Shown in pieces: positions 15,461 through 24,401 of a stretch of 64,000 nucleotides of DNA; position 1 is the stretch's first letter, and the number at the start of each line of letters is the position of its first letter. Made by a program: the position numbers and the translations under genes. The notes under the pieces were generated by a model, which saw only the letters and a list, made by a program, of their open reading frames with translations, was not told where the DNA came from and did not search any database. Source of the stretch: Metabacillus schmidteae. Its GTDB lineage: Bacteria > Bacillota > Bacilli > Bacillales > Bacillaceae. The stretch is from positions 1,492,001 to 1,556,000 of the forward strand of contig NZ_CAESCH010000001.1 in the NCBI RefSeq assembly GCF_903166545.1, read 5' to 3'.

Positions 15461-17050
15461 GTGAAAACGAATAAATTACTTATTTTTATCTTATGCTGCT
15501 TTGTACTACTGGCGGGCTGTCAGGGGAATAGTGAATCACAAAGTGAAAACAGTAACCGAGATGAGATCGTATATGCTAGTACAAAAGATATCCGTGATAT
15601 TAATCCTCATTTGTATAGTGGAGAGATGTCTGCCCAAAACATGGTGTTTGAATCTCTTGTAGTAAATACAGAGGATGGTGTGAAACCAGCTTTAGCTGAT
15701 AGGTGGGTTATTTCAGATGATGGATTAGAGTATACCTTCCATTTAAGACAGGGAGTTACTTTCTCAGATGGAGAACCATTTAATGCTGAAGCTGTTAAAT
15801 TGAATATGGATGCTATTTTAGACAATAGTGAGCGCCATGCATGGCTTGACATGGTGAATGAAATTAAGGAAAACGTTGTAGTAGATGAATATACGTATAA
15901 ACTTGTGCTAAAGCATCCATACTACCCGACTTTAACGGAATTAGGCCTTACCCGTCCGTTTCGATTTATATCTCCAAAGTCGTTTGTAGATGGACAAACA
16001 AAAGATGGAGTGAAAACCTATGCAGGCACAGGTCCATGGGTGTTAACGGAACATAAAAAAGATCAATATGCTGTCTTTAAAGTAAATGAACATTATTGGG
16101 GCGAAAAACCGAAAGTCCAATCTGTAAGATGGAAGGTTATGCCAGATCATCAAACAATACTCCTCGCTCTTGAGAAAGGAGAGATTGATCTCATTTTCGG
16201 AGCGGACGGAGATATGATAGATATTAATTCTTTCAAAGCCTTAGAAGAACAAGGAAAATACCAAACAGAGGTTAGTCAGCCAATTGCATCCCGTGCGATA
16301 CTATTAAATTCAAACAAGGAAATAACAGGAGATCAAAAAGTTCGTGAAGCGTTTCAATATGCAATTGATAAACAAACCATTGCCAAAGATATTTTAAATG
16401 GCTCTGAAACAGTTGCAGATACGCTGCTTTCATCCACTGTACCTTATAGTGATGTAGATTTAGAGAAGAAATCATTTGATCCTGATCAAGCAAATAAATT
16501 ATTAGAAGAAGCCGGCTGGAAACTAGCGGATGATCAATATCGCTATAAAGACGGGGAAAAATTAGAGGTTTCTATTTACTATAATTCTGATAATGCCCAA
16601 GAAAAAACGATCAGTGAATATATGCAAAGTGATCTAAAAAATGTCGGTGTTAGTCTTAACATTATTGGTGAAGAAAAACAGGCGTTTTTAGATCGTCAAA
16701 AAACCGGGGATTTTGATTTAATGTATTCTTTATCTTGGGGAACACCATATGACCCTCAATCTTATTTATCATCCTGGAGGATACCGGCTCATGGTGATTA
16801 CCAAGCACAAATCGGGCTAGATAAGAAAAAATGGCTAGATAATACAATTACAGCTGTGATGATTGAGGCGAATGAAGAAAAACGTAAGGAAATGTATGCA
16901 GATATTTTAACATACGTTCATAACGAAGATGTCTATATTCCGCTTACCTATTCACGTACGAAGGCTGTTCATGTTCCTGAGTTAAAAGGAGTATCATTTA
17001 ATGTATCTCAATACGAAATACCTTTTGAAAACATGTATTTCGATAACTAA
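15461..17050 (+). CDS. nikA: Nickel-type ABC transporter substrate-binding lipoprotein (NikA/CntA family)
   Basis: This 529-residue family-5 solute-binding protein has a lipoprotein signal (LLAGC, Cys20) and strong resemblance to E. coli NikA throughout: DINPHLYSGEMSAQNMVFES, NSERHAWLDM (NikA: NRQRHAWLE), GLTRPFRFISPKSF, AGTGPWVL, WGTPYDPQSYLSSWR. NikA proteins bind nickel-chelator complexes outside the membrane. GTG start with AAAAGGGAG upstream. A hairpin follows, then nikB. A dipeptide or metallophore-nickel substrate cannot be excluded. Confidence 0.85.
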   Translation: MKTNKLLIFILCCFVLLAGCQGNSESQSENSNRDEIVYASTKDIRDINPHLYSGEMSAQNMVFESLVVNTEDGVKPALADRWVISDDGLEYTFHLRQGVTFSDGEPFNAEAVKLNMDAILDNSERHAWLDMVNEIKENVVVDEYTYKLVLKHPYYPTLTELGLTRPFRFISPKSFVDGQTKDGVKTYAGTGPWVLTEHKKDQYAVFKVNEHYWGEKPKVQSVRWKVMPDHQTILLALEKGEIDLIFGADGDMIDINSFKALEEQGKYQTEVSQPIASRAILLNSNKEITGDQKVREAFQYAIDKQTIAKDILNGSETVADTLLSSTVPYSDVDLEKKSFDPDQANKLLEEAGWKLADDQYRYKDGEKLEVSIYYNSDNAQEKTISEYMQSDLKNVGVSLNIIGEEKQAFLDRQKTGDFDLMYSLSWGTPYDPQSYLSSWRIPAHGDYQAQIGLDKKKWLDNTITAVMIEANEEKRKEMYADILTYVHNEDVYIPLTYSRTKAVHVPELKGVSFNVSQYEIPFENMYFDN

Positions 17051-17058
17051 GTGAATCG

Positions 17059-17092
17059 TTGAAAAGGCAGATTTATGTATCTGCCTTTTCAA
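17059..17092 (+). terminator. Intercistronic hairpin between nikA and nikB
   Basis: TTGAAAAGGCAGAT (17059-17072) pairs perfectly with ATCTGCCTTTTCAA (17079-17092). No T run follows, so it probably acts as a partial attenuator or a 3' stabiliser that raises expression of the binding protein relative to the permeases. Confidence 0.65.
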
Positions 17093-17117
17093 ATGTTAAG
17101 GAGATTTGAAGTAATAG

Positions 17118-18047
17118 ATGAAAAATTACATCTTTAAAAGAATCTTGAGTCTAATACCACTACTAATAGGGATATCATTGTTTTCGTTTATTTTAATGAG
17201 TCTAAGTCCAAGCGATCCTGCAGAAGTGGCACTTCGGGTAAATGAAATTACACCGACTAAAGAGGCAGTAGCGGAGATGCGTGAAGAACTTGGGTTGGAC
17301 GAGCCTTTTATCGAAAGATATATTACTTGGATAACCAATAGTTTGCACGGTGATTTAGGCAATAGTTATATAACGAATGAACCAGTCATTGAAGAAATAC
17401 TTCAGGCTCTACCGGCAACTCTATTGTTAGCATTCATATCACTTTTAATCATTCTGATTGTTAGTATGGTAGCAGCTGTACTTTGTACGATATATGAAGG
17501 TAGTCTAATCGACCGAAGTATTAGAGGGATTGTCTTTTTTGCTGAGGCAGTACCGAGTTTTTGGATTGGCCTTCTTTTTATGTGGTTTTTTTCGGTAAAG
17601 TTGAACTTGTTTCCGACGAGTGGTATGGAGACGCCGAGCTCGGTTATTCTTCCTGCCATAACCCTTTCGCTTGCCTATATTTCAACGTACGTAAGGCTGC
17701 TCCGGAATAATATGGTGCAAAACAAAGTAGAAAATTATGTATTATATGCAAAAGCCCGCGGTTTAAAGGAACGAATCATTATTAGTCATATTATGAAAAA
17801 CTCACTTCAAACAGCCATTACCGCTCTAGGGATGTCTATTCCAAAGCTTATAGCCGGAACAGTTATTATAGAGAATATTTTTGCGTGGCCGGGAGTTGGC
17901 AGACTATGTGTAACCGCGATATTTAATCATGATTATCCAATGATTCAGGCCTATGTTTTTCTAATGGCTTCTTTATTTGTTGTATGTAATTTACTTGTAG
18001 ATATTGTGGCAAGGTTTTTAGATCCGAGATTGAGAAATGAGGCATAA
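17118..18047 (+). CDS. nikB: Nickel-type ABC transporter permease NikB
   Basis: The 309-residue inner-membrane permease has the DppB/NikB N-terminus (KRILSLIPLLIGISLFSFIL, then SPSDPAEVALR), the GLDEPFIERYITWI segment, and the cytoplasmic EAA loop ARGLKERIIISHIMKN. About six membrane helices are predicted. AAGGAG lies upstream of the ATG. It forms a heterodimeric channel with NikC, whose GTG lies 3 nt after this stop codon. Confidence 0.88.
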   Translation: MKNYIFKRILSLIPLLIGISLFSFILMSLSPSDPAEVALRVNEITPTKEAVAEMREELGLDEPFIERYITWITNSLHGDLGNSYITNEPVIEEILQALPATLLLAFISLLIILIVSMVAAVLCTIYEGSLIDRSIRGIVFFAEAVPSFWIGLLFMWFFSVKLNLFPTSGMETPSSVILPAITLSLAYISTYVRLLRNNMVQNKVENYVLYAKARGLKERIIISHIMKNSLQTAITALGMSIPKLIAGTVIIENIFAWPGVGRLCVTAIFNHDYPMIQAYVFLMASLFVVCNLLVDIVARFLDPRLRNEA

Positions 18048-18049
18048 GT

Positions 18050-18886
18050 GTGGATGTGTTAAAAAGATTAAAAGAGGATCGTCTCGCTCTTTTGTGTATG
18101 TTTTTTTTACTTGTTGTGATACTAGCAGGAATTTTTGCTCCAATTATTGCTCCACATAGTCCGGCTGAAATGAATGTGAAAGAAAAATTTGCGAGCCTGA
18201 GTATGAATTACCCATTAGGTACAGATCATTTAGGTCGATGTATTTTATCAAGAGTATTATTTGGAATTCGTACGACAGTATTTATTTCTTTACTAGCCAT
18301 GACGATGACGATTCTATTTGGAACACTGCTTGGTGTTCTTGCAGGAGGATTACGCGGGAAAGTGGATGGGTTCATCATGAGAATCTGCGATGTTTTTCTA
18401 TCTTTTCCAAATGAGATCATTATTTTAGCCATTATAGGGATGTTAGGTCCCGGGCTTTTTAATGTTGTGTTAGCATGCATTATTGCCAAGTGGGCATGGT
18501 ATACTCGTATGATTCGGACGATTGTCTTACATTATACGGATCAAAATTATGTCCGTTTTGCCCGCGTTTCAGGATGCAGTATGGGGCATATTGTAAAAAA
18601 ACATTTACTCCCCGGTGCAGCAGGTGAAATATCGGTTCTTGCTACACTTGATACTGGAGCGGTGATTTTAATGATATCAGCTCTTTCTTTTTTAGGATTG
18701 GGTATACAAGCTCCAACTCCTGAATGGGGAATGATGCTCAATGAAGCGAAAAATGTAATGATAGTGCACCCTTTTCAGATGGTTGCCCCTGGGATCGCCA
18801 TTTTATTAGTTGTCGCGGCGTTTAACTTCTTAGGTGACAGCTTACAGGATGCCTTCAATACTAAGCGGGGAAAGCGTGCGGGGTGA
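18050..18886 (+). CDS. nikC: Nickel-type ABC transporter permease NikC
   Basis: The 278-residue DppC/NikC-type permease carries APIIAPHSPAEMNV after the first helix, MNYPLGTDHLGRCILSRVLF (family signature), an EAA-type loop VRFARVSGCSMGHIVKKHLL, and SFLGLGIQAPTPEWGMMLNE. The GTG start is tightly coupled to nikB. Six membrane helices are expected. It pairs with NikB and is followed within 6 nt by nikD. Confidence 0.88.
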   Translation: MDVLKRLKEDRLALLCMFFLLVVILAGIFAPIIAPHSPAEMNVKEKFASLSMNYPLGTDHLGRCILSRVLFGIRTTVFISLLAMTMTILFGTLLGVLAGGLRGKVDGFIMRICDVFLSFPNEIIILAIIGMLGPGLFNVVLACIIAKWAWYTRMIRTIVLHYTDQNYVRFARVSGCSMGHIVKKHLLPGAAGEISVLATLDTGAVILMISALSFLGLGIQAPTPEWGMMLNEAKNVMIVHPFQMVAPGIAILLVVAAFNFLGDSLQDAFNTKRGKRAG

Positions 18887-18891
18887 AATAA

Positions 18892-19710
18892 ATGAGTTTG
18901 TTAGAAGTTAAAAACTTAACCATTATAGAACAAAAGGGAGAAGAACTAGTGAAGGATGTAAGTTTTTCATTAGAACATAATACTTGTCTCGGGATTGTTG
19001 GGGAAAGTGGAAGTGGAAAATCCTTGACTGCAAAGGCCCTTCTAGGTTTACTTCATCCCTCCATCGAAGTAACGGGCTCGGTATGCTTTTGGGGAAAGAA
19101 TTTACTTGATATGAAAGCAAAAGAATGGAGAGAAATAAGAGGAAAGCGTATATGTATGGTTTTACAAGATGCGATGTCCGCTTTTGATCCATTATCGAAA
19201 ATAGGCAGTCAAATGATTGAAACATTATGTGAAAACCTCAACATTTCGAAAAAAGAGGCAAAAACACGCTCAGTCGAAGAACTTGAAAAGATGCACATTA
19301 AAGATCCGAAACAAGTTCTAAAAAAATATCCTCATCAACTTTCAGGAGGAATGCTACAACGCTGTATGATCGCCATTGCAATGGCAGTTAAACCGGATAT
19401 TATTATTGCTGATGAACCTACAACTGCCCTGGATTCGATTACTCAAAATGAAGTTGTAAAAGAATTTCAAAGGATGCAAAGGGAACAAAATACAGCGATC
19501 ATTTTTATTTCTCATGATCTTGGAGTAGTACAGACATTAGCGCAAACTGTGCTTGTTATGAAGGAAGGTAAACAAGTAGAGTACGGTCATGTAAAAGAGG
19601 TATTTCTACATCCTAAGCATAGCTATACACAATATTTAGTTAGTACTAGAGTACAATTAACAAAGTCCTTTACAGAGGCAATGAGAAGGGATACTGTTTT
19701 AAGATGCTAG
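18892..19710 (+). CDS. nikD: Nickel-type ABC transporter ATPase NikD
   Basis: The ABC ATPase has Walker A GESGSGKS (about residues 39-46), the Q-loop MVLQDAMSAFDP, signature LSGGMLQRCMIAIAMAV, Walker B IIIADEPTTALD and the switch His in FISHDLGVV. The C-terminal extension typical of oligopeptide/nickel ATPases is short. It overlaps nikE by 7 nt, indicating translational coupling. NikD and NikE together energise import through NikBC. Confidence 0.88.
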   Translation: MSLLEVKNLTIIEQKGEELVKDVSFSLEHNTCLGIVGESGSGKSLTAKALLGLLHPSIEVTGSVCFWGKNLLDMKAKEWREIRGKRICMVLQDAMSAFDPLSKIGSQMIETLCENLNISKKEAKTRSVEELEKMHIKDPKQVLKKYPHQLSGGMLQRCMIAIAMAVKPDIIIADEPTTALDSITQNEVVKEFQRMQREQNTAIIFISHDLGVVQTLAQTVLVMKEGKQVEYGHVKEVFLHPKHSYTQYLVSTRVQLTKSFTEAMRRDTVLRC

Positions 19711-20459
19711 AGGTAAAAGAAGTATATAAAGGATATGTGAAAACAGGTAGTTTTTTAAAACGGGAAAAGCTGAATGTCCTTGATGGTATATCTTTTACAA
19801 TCAATGCCGGTGAATGTGTAGGATTAGTGGGTGAAAGCGGCAGTGGTAAAAGCACTTTAAGTCGATTGATATTAGGTCTTGAAAAAGTAGATAAGGGTAG
19901 CATTGTTGTTGAAGGGGAACATGTTTCAGATTGGTTGAAAAGAAACAAGGGACAAATGAGTGTTGTTTTCCAAGATTACACATCATCAGCTAATCCCCGC
20001 TTTAAAGTAAGTGATATTATAGCGGAACTTTTTTATGCATTTGGAGAAAAAGAGGGTATCAAGGATAGAGTGGAACAATTATTAACAATGGTCGGCTTAC
20101 CTTTATCGGTTGCCAACCGATATCCACACGAATTAAGCGGCGGGCAATTACAACGTGTGTGTATTGCGAGAGCGATAAGTATGAATCCCAGAATGTTAAT
20201 TCTTGATGAAGCGATTAGCTCACTTGATGTTTCGATACAGGCACAAATGATGGAAATATTCCGCAAGATTAAAGAGGATATGAACATCACGATTTTATTT
20301 ATTGCTCATGACTTACAAGCTGTTTCGCATTTATGTGATAAAATCATGTTTTTACAAAGCGGACAAATTGTTGAACAAATTGATACGAGAGAGCTTTATC
20401 GTGTTCAACATGAGTATGCACAAAAACTGATCGATTCTGTTATTCCGTTTGAAGTCTAA
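19704..20459 (+). CDS. nikE: Nickel-type ABC transporter ATPase NikE
   Basis: The second ATPase of the importer has Walker A GESGSGKSTLSR (about residues 41-52), VVFQDYTSSANPRFKV, signature LSGGQLQRVCIARAI, Walker B MLILDEAISSLDVS (with Ala in place of the usual Pro after DE) and switch FIAHDLQAV. Length (251) is normal for NikE. It is the last gene of the operon; a hairpin lies about 170 nt downstream. Confidence 0.87.
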   Translation: MLEVKEVYKGYVKTGSFLKREKLNVLDGISFTINAGECVGLVGESGSGKSTLSRLILGLEKVDKGSIVVEGEHVSDWLKRNKGQMSVVFQDYTSSANPRFKVSDIIAELFYAFGEKEGIKDRVEQLLTMVGLPLSVANRYPHELSGGQLQRVCIARAISMNPRMLILDEAISSLDVSIQAQMMEIFRKIKEDMNITILFIAHDLQAVSHLCDKIMFLQSGQIVEQIDTRELYRVQHEYAQKLIDSVIPFEV

Positions 20460-20775
20460 TTATATACGATTAACTCTAAAGGAGAAGGTACTGAATCTAC
20501 CAAAAAGCTTTATTAATCTTGCTTAAACCTCAGGAACCTTATAGTAGATGTCGATTGGTGAAGAAATGAAACTAAGATGAACATAGAAACATGTTTCGAG
20601 AATTTTATCGGTTGAGTTTGTATAAACAAGGCATTCGAAATGATTTAATTCCGAATGCCTATAAAATTTAAAAACATTAAAAAATAAATACAAAGGATGA
20701 ATTCTTAGGCTAGCTTAAACGGATAGAAAATTAACCTCTTCAAAGTTAACCAAACTGATTGAGCTTTACATCACA
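20460..20775. other. Intergenic region with one hairpin (nikE / cdaR-type)
   Basis: No gene was seen. AGGCATTCG (20629-20637) pairs with CGAATGCCT (20652-20660), a possible bidirectional terminator between the convergent nik operon and the minus-strand regulator, although no T run follows. Confidence 0.5.
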
Positions 20776-21861
20776 CTAAGACTTCCTAGCACACCAAATT
20801 GCAAGTTGGAGCGTAAGGGCATCTTTAAAATTTTTGGGGTCGTAACCGGTTTCTTCGTGAACTTTGGTTAATCGATAAATCAGTGTATTTCGATGGATAA
20901 ACAGTTCATCTGCTGTTTGTTGAATGTTTAGGTTTTTACTAAAAAAGGTTTCGAGTGTTTGGGTGTATTTTTTTATGCTATTGTTTATTATCCGTTCGGA
21001 GAATTTTTCGGTCCATGCTGAATCAATTAAATGAATTAAGGCTTCTGCTTCAATGTCTGCAAATGAGATGAAATCCTCGCTTTCCAAGCTGAGTTTTAAG
21101 GTTAACTCACAGTTTGTGTACGAATGTCTAAATTCATTAAGTAATGAAAATGTTGTACTATAGGCAAGTTTGAATGTTAATTTCTTATTTTTTAATTCTT
21201 TATAAATTCGATTTCGTTTCTTATTGGCTTCAGCTTCCGGCATACCTGAAAGGACGAAGAAAAGTCTATTAATATTAATAAAACATGAAAATCCATTGTG
21301 ATCACCGATTATTCTCTCTACTGCTTGAATAATCGTTTGGTTGGAAATGGAACGTTCTTGTAGTTGGACAACATGTATAGTAAATGGGGCTATAAGTGCT
21401 GTTTCAAGTAAATTTAAGCCACGATCAACATTTTTATAAGAAGGCAGCTCTTTTAATAATTCTTCAACGATCATTTCTTTCATTCGTTGCTGCCACTCCA
21501 ATTGATTTGCTATAAATTTTTCTTTAATCATTAATTCTGTAATCATTTTGACAATACCCGCAAAGTCTTTGACTTCTGTGGGGTCTCCTGTGATACCGAT
21601 CACCCCAACAATTTCTCCGTGAAACTCGATGGGGAGGTTAATCCCTTGATGGGCACCGCGCCATCCTTTTTCTTTATCGGCAAAAATGGTCAAGGGCTTG
21701 CGGGTTCTTAATACTTCTTCGGCTCCCCCGTGGATGTCATCAATTCGTGAAGGATCAGTGGAAGCAATAATAATTCCCTTTTCATTCATAATATTGATGT
21801 TTCGATTTAATTTCTGTGAGGTTTCATTGACGATAGTCTGGGCCATTTCTTTTGTTAGCAT
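20776..21861 (-). CDS. CdaR-type sugar-diacid/hydroxy-acid regulator
   Basis: The 361-residue protein has an N-terminal diacid-recognition domain (residues about 3-135: NINIMNEKGIIIASTDPSRI, GINLPIEFHGEIVGVIGITG) and a C-terminal PucR-type HTH (NLNIQQTADELFIHRNTLIY, RLTKVHEETGYDPKNF). This is the CdaR architecture; family members activate glycerate, galactarate or glucarate genes in response to hydroxy-acids. It is divergent from a glycerate-kinase operon 155 bp away, its probable target. Confidence 0.88.
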   Translation of the reverse strand: MLTKEMAQTIVNETSQKLNRNINIMNEKGIIIASTDPSRIDDIHGGAEEVLRTRKPLTIFADKEKGWRGAHQGINLPIEFHGEIVGVIGITGDPTEVKDFAGIVKMITELMIKEKFIANQLEWQQRMKEMIVEELLKELPSYKNVDRGLNLLETALIAPFTIHVVQLQERSISNQTIIQAVERIIGDHNGFSCFININRLFFVLSGMPEAEANKKRNRIYKELKNKKLTFKLAYSTTFSLLNEFRHSYTNCELTLKLSLESEDFISFADIEAEALIHLIDSAWTEKFSERIINNSIKKYTQTLETFFSKNLNIQQTADELFIHRNTLIYRLTKVHEETGYDPKNFKDALTLQLAIWCARKS

Positions 21862-21961
21862 CCCTTTTCCTCCATAAAATTAGTTATACCTTACAAAAAA
21901 ATCTTAATTTTCCCTCTCTTTTTTATATGGTACACACGATGAATTAATTAAACAACCTTAG

Positions 21962-21967
21962 TATAAT
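21962..21967 (+). promoter_or_regulatory. Candidate -10 box (TATAAT) of the glycerate-kinase operon
   Basis: A consensus TATAAT lies between the divergent regulator and the kinase gene. No good -35 is found 16-18 bp upstream, which fits a promoter that needs an activator such as the CdaR-type protein. Confidence 0.5.
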
Positions 21968-21978
21968 GAATATATTAA

Positions 21979-21994
21979 ATGTAAACGTTTTCTT
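21979..21994 (+). promoter_or_regulatory. cre site (CcpA catabolite-repression box)
   Basis: ATGTAAACGTTTTCTT satisfies every position of the Bacillus cre consensus WTGNAANCGNWNNCWW. It lies just downstream of the candidate -10 and 22 nt before the kinase ATG, a roadblock or repression position. This predicts glucose repression of the glycerate/LarA region. Confidence 0.7.
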
Positions 21995-22016
21995 TTTTGG
22001 GGAAGGAGAGAAATTT

Positions 22017-23189
22017 ATGAAGATTGTGATAGCACCTGACTCATTTAAAGGGAGTGTAAGTGCAGTTGAAGCAGCACTTGCGATTGAAAGAGGAATTTTG
22101 AAAGCGTTCCCTGATTTTGAGACAGTTTGTTTGCCAATTGGAGATGGTGGTGAGGGGACACTTGATACATTGGTTGCAGCTACAAATGGTCATACGAAGG
22201 CGGTTAGAGTTACCGGTCCACTAGGGCAACAGATTGATGCAGAATATGGCATTTTAGGTGATAACAAAACATGTGTTATTGAGATGGCGACAGCTTCAGG
22301 ACTTGCACTGGTCCCTGAGGGGCAATTAAATCCTCTCAAGGCAACAACTTACGGAACAGGAGAGCTGATCCGTCATGCGTTTGACAGTGGGTATACATCC
22401 TTCATTCTCGCATTAGGTGGTTCTGCCACAAATGATGGCGGGGTAGGAATGCTGCAGGCACTTGGTTTAAAGGTTTTAGATGAGAATGGAAATGAAATCG
22501 GCCAAGGCGGTGGTGAGCTTGGAAAGGTTCACACTATTGATGTGAGTGATCTTAATCCACGGATTCGTACTTCAACGTTTTTAATCGCATCTGATGTGGA
22601 GAATCCTTTAATTGGTCCCAATGGTGCTTCTTACGTATTCGGTCCGCAAAAGGGGGCAAATTTAGATATCGTTAAAAAGCTTGATACCAATTTGTCCCAT
22701 TGGGGAGATTGTGTTGAAAAAGTAACCGGAGTCAGGCTCCATGAATTAAAAGGAGCAGGAGCTGCCGGGGGAATTGGTGGTGCATTTCAAGCTTTCTTTC
22801 CATCAAACATGAGGAGGGGCATCGATGTTGTTATCGAACATACTGGATTCCGGAAGACTCTTAATGGAGCAGACTTAGTTATTACCGGTGAGGGACAAGT
22901 AGATTTCCAAACGGCATCAGGAAAAACTCCAATGGGGGTTGCACAGACGGCCCAGTCTCATGACATTCCTACTATTATTCTTGCAGGATCTGTTGGAGCA
23001 GGAGTTGATGTCCTTTATCAATATGGAATTGTAAGTGTAAATAGCATTATAAATCGGCCAATGACGTTGAATGAAGCAATGGAAAATGCAGAGAAACTAA
23101 TCGAATTCGCCGCTGAGCAAGTTGTACGATCCTATTTTAACGATCATAAAATGCAACAAGGAAAGGTGGTTCACTATAATGAAAATTAA
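22017..23189 (+). CDS. Glycerate kinase (GlxK/GarK type)
   Basis: The 390-residue protein begins KIVIAPDSFKGSVSAVEAA, the hallmark of type-I glycerate kinases, and contains CLPIGDGGEGTLDTL, EMATASGLALVPEGQLNPLK, ALGGSATNDGGVGMLQALG and VITGEGQVDFQTASGKTPMG. It phosphorylates D-glycerate to 2- or 3-phosphoglycerate, feeding glycolysis. The ATG at 22017 has GGAAGGAGAG upstream; an in-frame ATG at 21966 lies at the promoter and is rejected. It overlaps the permease gene by 11 nt. Confidence 0.92.
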   Translation: MKIVIAPDSFKGSVSAVEAALAIERGILKAFPDFETVCLPIGDGGEGTLDTLVAATNGHTKAVRVTGPLGQQIDAEYGILGDNKTCVIEMATASGLALVPEGQLNPLKATTYGTGELIRHAFDSGYTSFILALGGSATNDGGVGMLQALGLKVLDENGNEIGQGGGELGKVHTIDVSDLNPRIRTSTFLIASDVENPLIGPNGASYVFGPQKGANLDIVKKLDTNLSHWGDCVEKVTGVRLHELKGAGAAGGIGGAFQAFFPSNMRRGIDVVIEHTGFRKTLNGADLVITGEGQVDFQTASGKTPMGVAQTAQSHDIPTIILAGSVGAGVDVLYQYGIVSVNSIINRPMTLNEAMENAEKLIEFAAEQVVRSYFNDHKMQQGKVVHYNEN

Positions 23190-24300
23190 ACAGACCATTG
23201 AAAAAGTTCCTGGGGGGCTAATGGTTGTCCCACTTATGTTAGGTGCTGCGCTAAATACAATCGACCAAATGCATCTTCCGTTTATCATGGAAGGTCTGAA
23301 GTCTTTAGGTGTATCTCCAACAGAAGACGGTCATTATGAATTTCTGCGAATTGGAGGTTTTTCTCAACAGCTGTTTAAAGATGGAGCACTTGTTTTAATT
23401 GCTTTATTTCTTTTCTGTGCAGGAAGTCAAATGAACTTCCGTGTTGGGGGTACTGCATTAAAAAAAGGCGTAATGCTTACGTCTTCAAAATATTTAACAG
23501 GCTTAGCAATTGGTCTACTTTTCGGGTATTTATTTGATCCAATGTCCGGGATATTCGGCTTATCTACTGTTGCCATCATTGCCGCGATGACAAATGGAAA
23601 TGGCGGGATGTTTGCTGCATTAACAAGTCAATACGGAAACCGTTCTGATATAGGTGCTGTAGCCGTTCTGTCCCTTAATGATGGACCATTTTTTACATTA
23701 ATGTCTTTAGGTTTACTCGGATCGCAATTCCCGATTATCTCATTTATAGCTGTGTTACTTCCAATTTTAATTGGAATGATTTTAGGGAATCTTGACTCTG
23801 ACATTCGCAAGTTCTTAAAACCAGGAGAAATTCTTCCTGTTCCGTTTTTTGCTTTTGCCCTGGGTGCAGGGATGAACTTTGCCACATTCTTTAACCCGGA
23901 AGTTTTAGCTGCAGGACTTACACTTGGAATTTTGACAACAGTTTTGACAGGGCTTACAGGTATGCTTGTCTTTAAATTATTTAGAGAAAAGAGCTATATT
24001 GCACCGGTTGCTGAAGCATCTACGGCAGGAAATGCAGTTGGTACACCAGCAGCGATTGCAGCAGCAGCTGCAGTAGCGGCAAGCTCTGGTATGATGTCAG
24101 AAGCAGATGCGGCGGCATATGCAGGGATCGTGAACATTGCAACGGCGCAAATCTCGATTTCAGTGTTGACGACAGCGATTCTTTGTCCAATTGCCGTTAT
24201 CCTCGTAGATAAATGGCAAAGGAAAAGAGGGATTGACGGGAAGAATGAGCGAAGTAGTTCTGCCACCGTCGACCAAAGTCAGGAAGCTATTGTTAAATAA
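23179..24300 (+). CDS. KdgT-family permease (2-keto-3-deoxygluconate transporter family)
   Basis: The 373-residue integral membrane protein has the KdgT start KQTIEKVPGGLMVVPLMLGA and the later ALGAGMNFATFFN and EASTAGNAVGTPAAIAAAAA. About ten membrane segments are predicted. AAAGGTGG precedes the ATG. Overlap with the kinase gene and the shared CdaR-type regulator suggest it imports glycerate or another hydroxy-acid instead of 2-keto-3-deoxygluconate; this is inference from context. Confidence 0.85.
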   Translation: MKIKQTIEKVPGGLMVVPLMLGAALNTIDQMHLPFIMEGLKSLGVSPTEDGHYEFLRIGGFSQQLFKDGALVLIALFLFCAGSQMNFRVGGTALKKGVMLTSSKYLTGLAIGLLFGYLFDPMSGIFGLSTVAIIAAMTNGNGGMFAALTSQYGNRSDIGAVAVLSLNDGPFFTLMSLGLLGSQFPIISFIAVLLPILIGMILGNLDSDIRKFLKPGEILPVPFFAFALGAGMNFATFFNPEVLAAGLTLGILTTVLTGLTGMLVFKLFREKSYIAPVAEASTAGNAVGTPAAIAAAAAVAASSGMMSEADAAAYAGIVNIATAQISISVLTTAILCPIAVILVDKWQRKRGIDGKNERSSSATVDQSQEAIVK

Positions 24301-24309
24301 CTCCAAATT

Positions 24310-24340
24310 ACCCCTGAGATGCTCAGGGGTAAGGTTTTTC
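24310..24340 (+). terminator. Rho-independent terminator after the kdgT-type gene
   Basis: ACCCCTGAG (24310-24318) pairs with CTCAGGGGT (24322-24330), followed by AAGGTTTTTC. It may be partial, letting some transcription continue into larA. Confidence 0.75.
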
Positions 24341-24401
24341 TTAAAGATCCAAAGAAGATCGTTCTGTAACTATTTCCAATATATTAAAGCGAGGGATTAA
24401 A

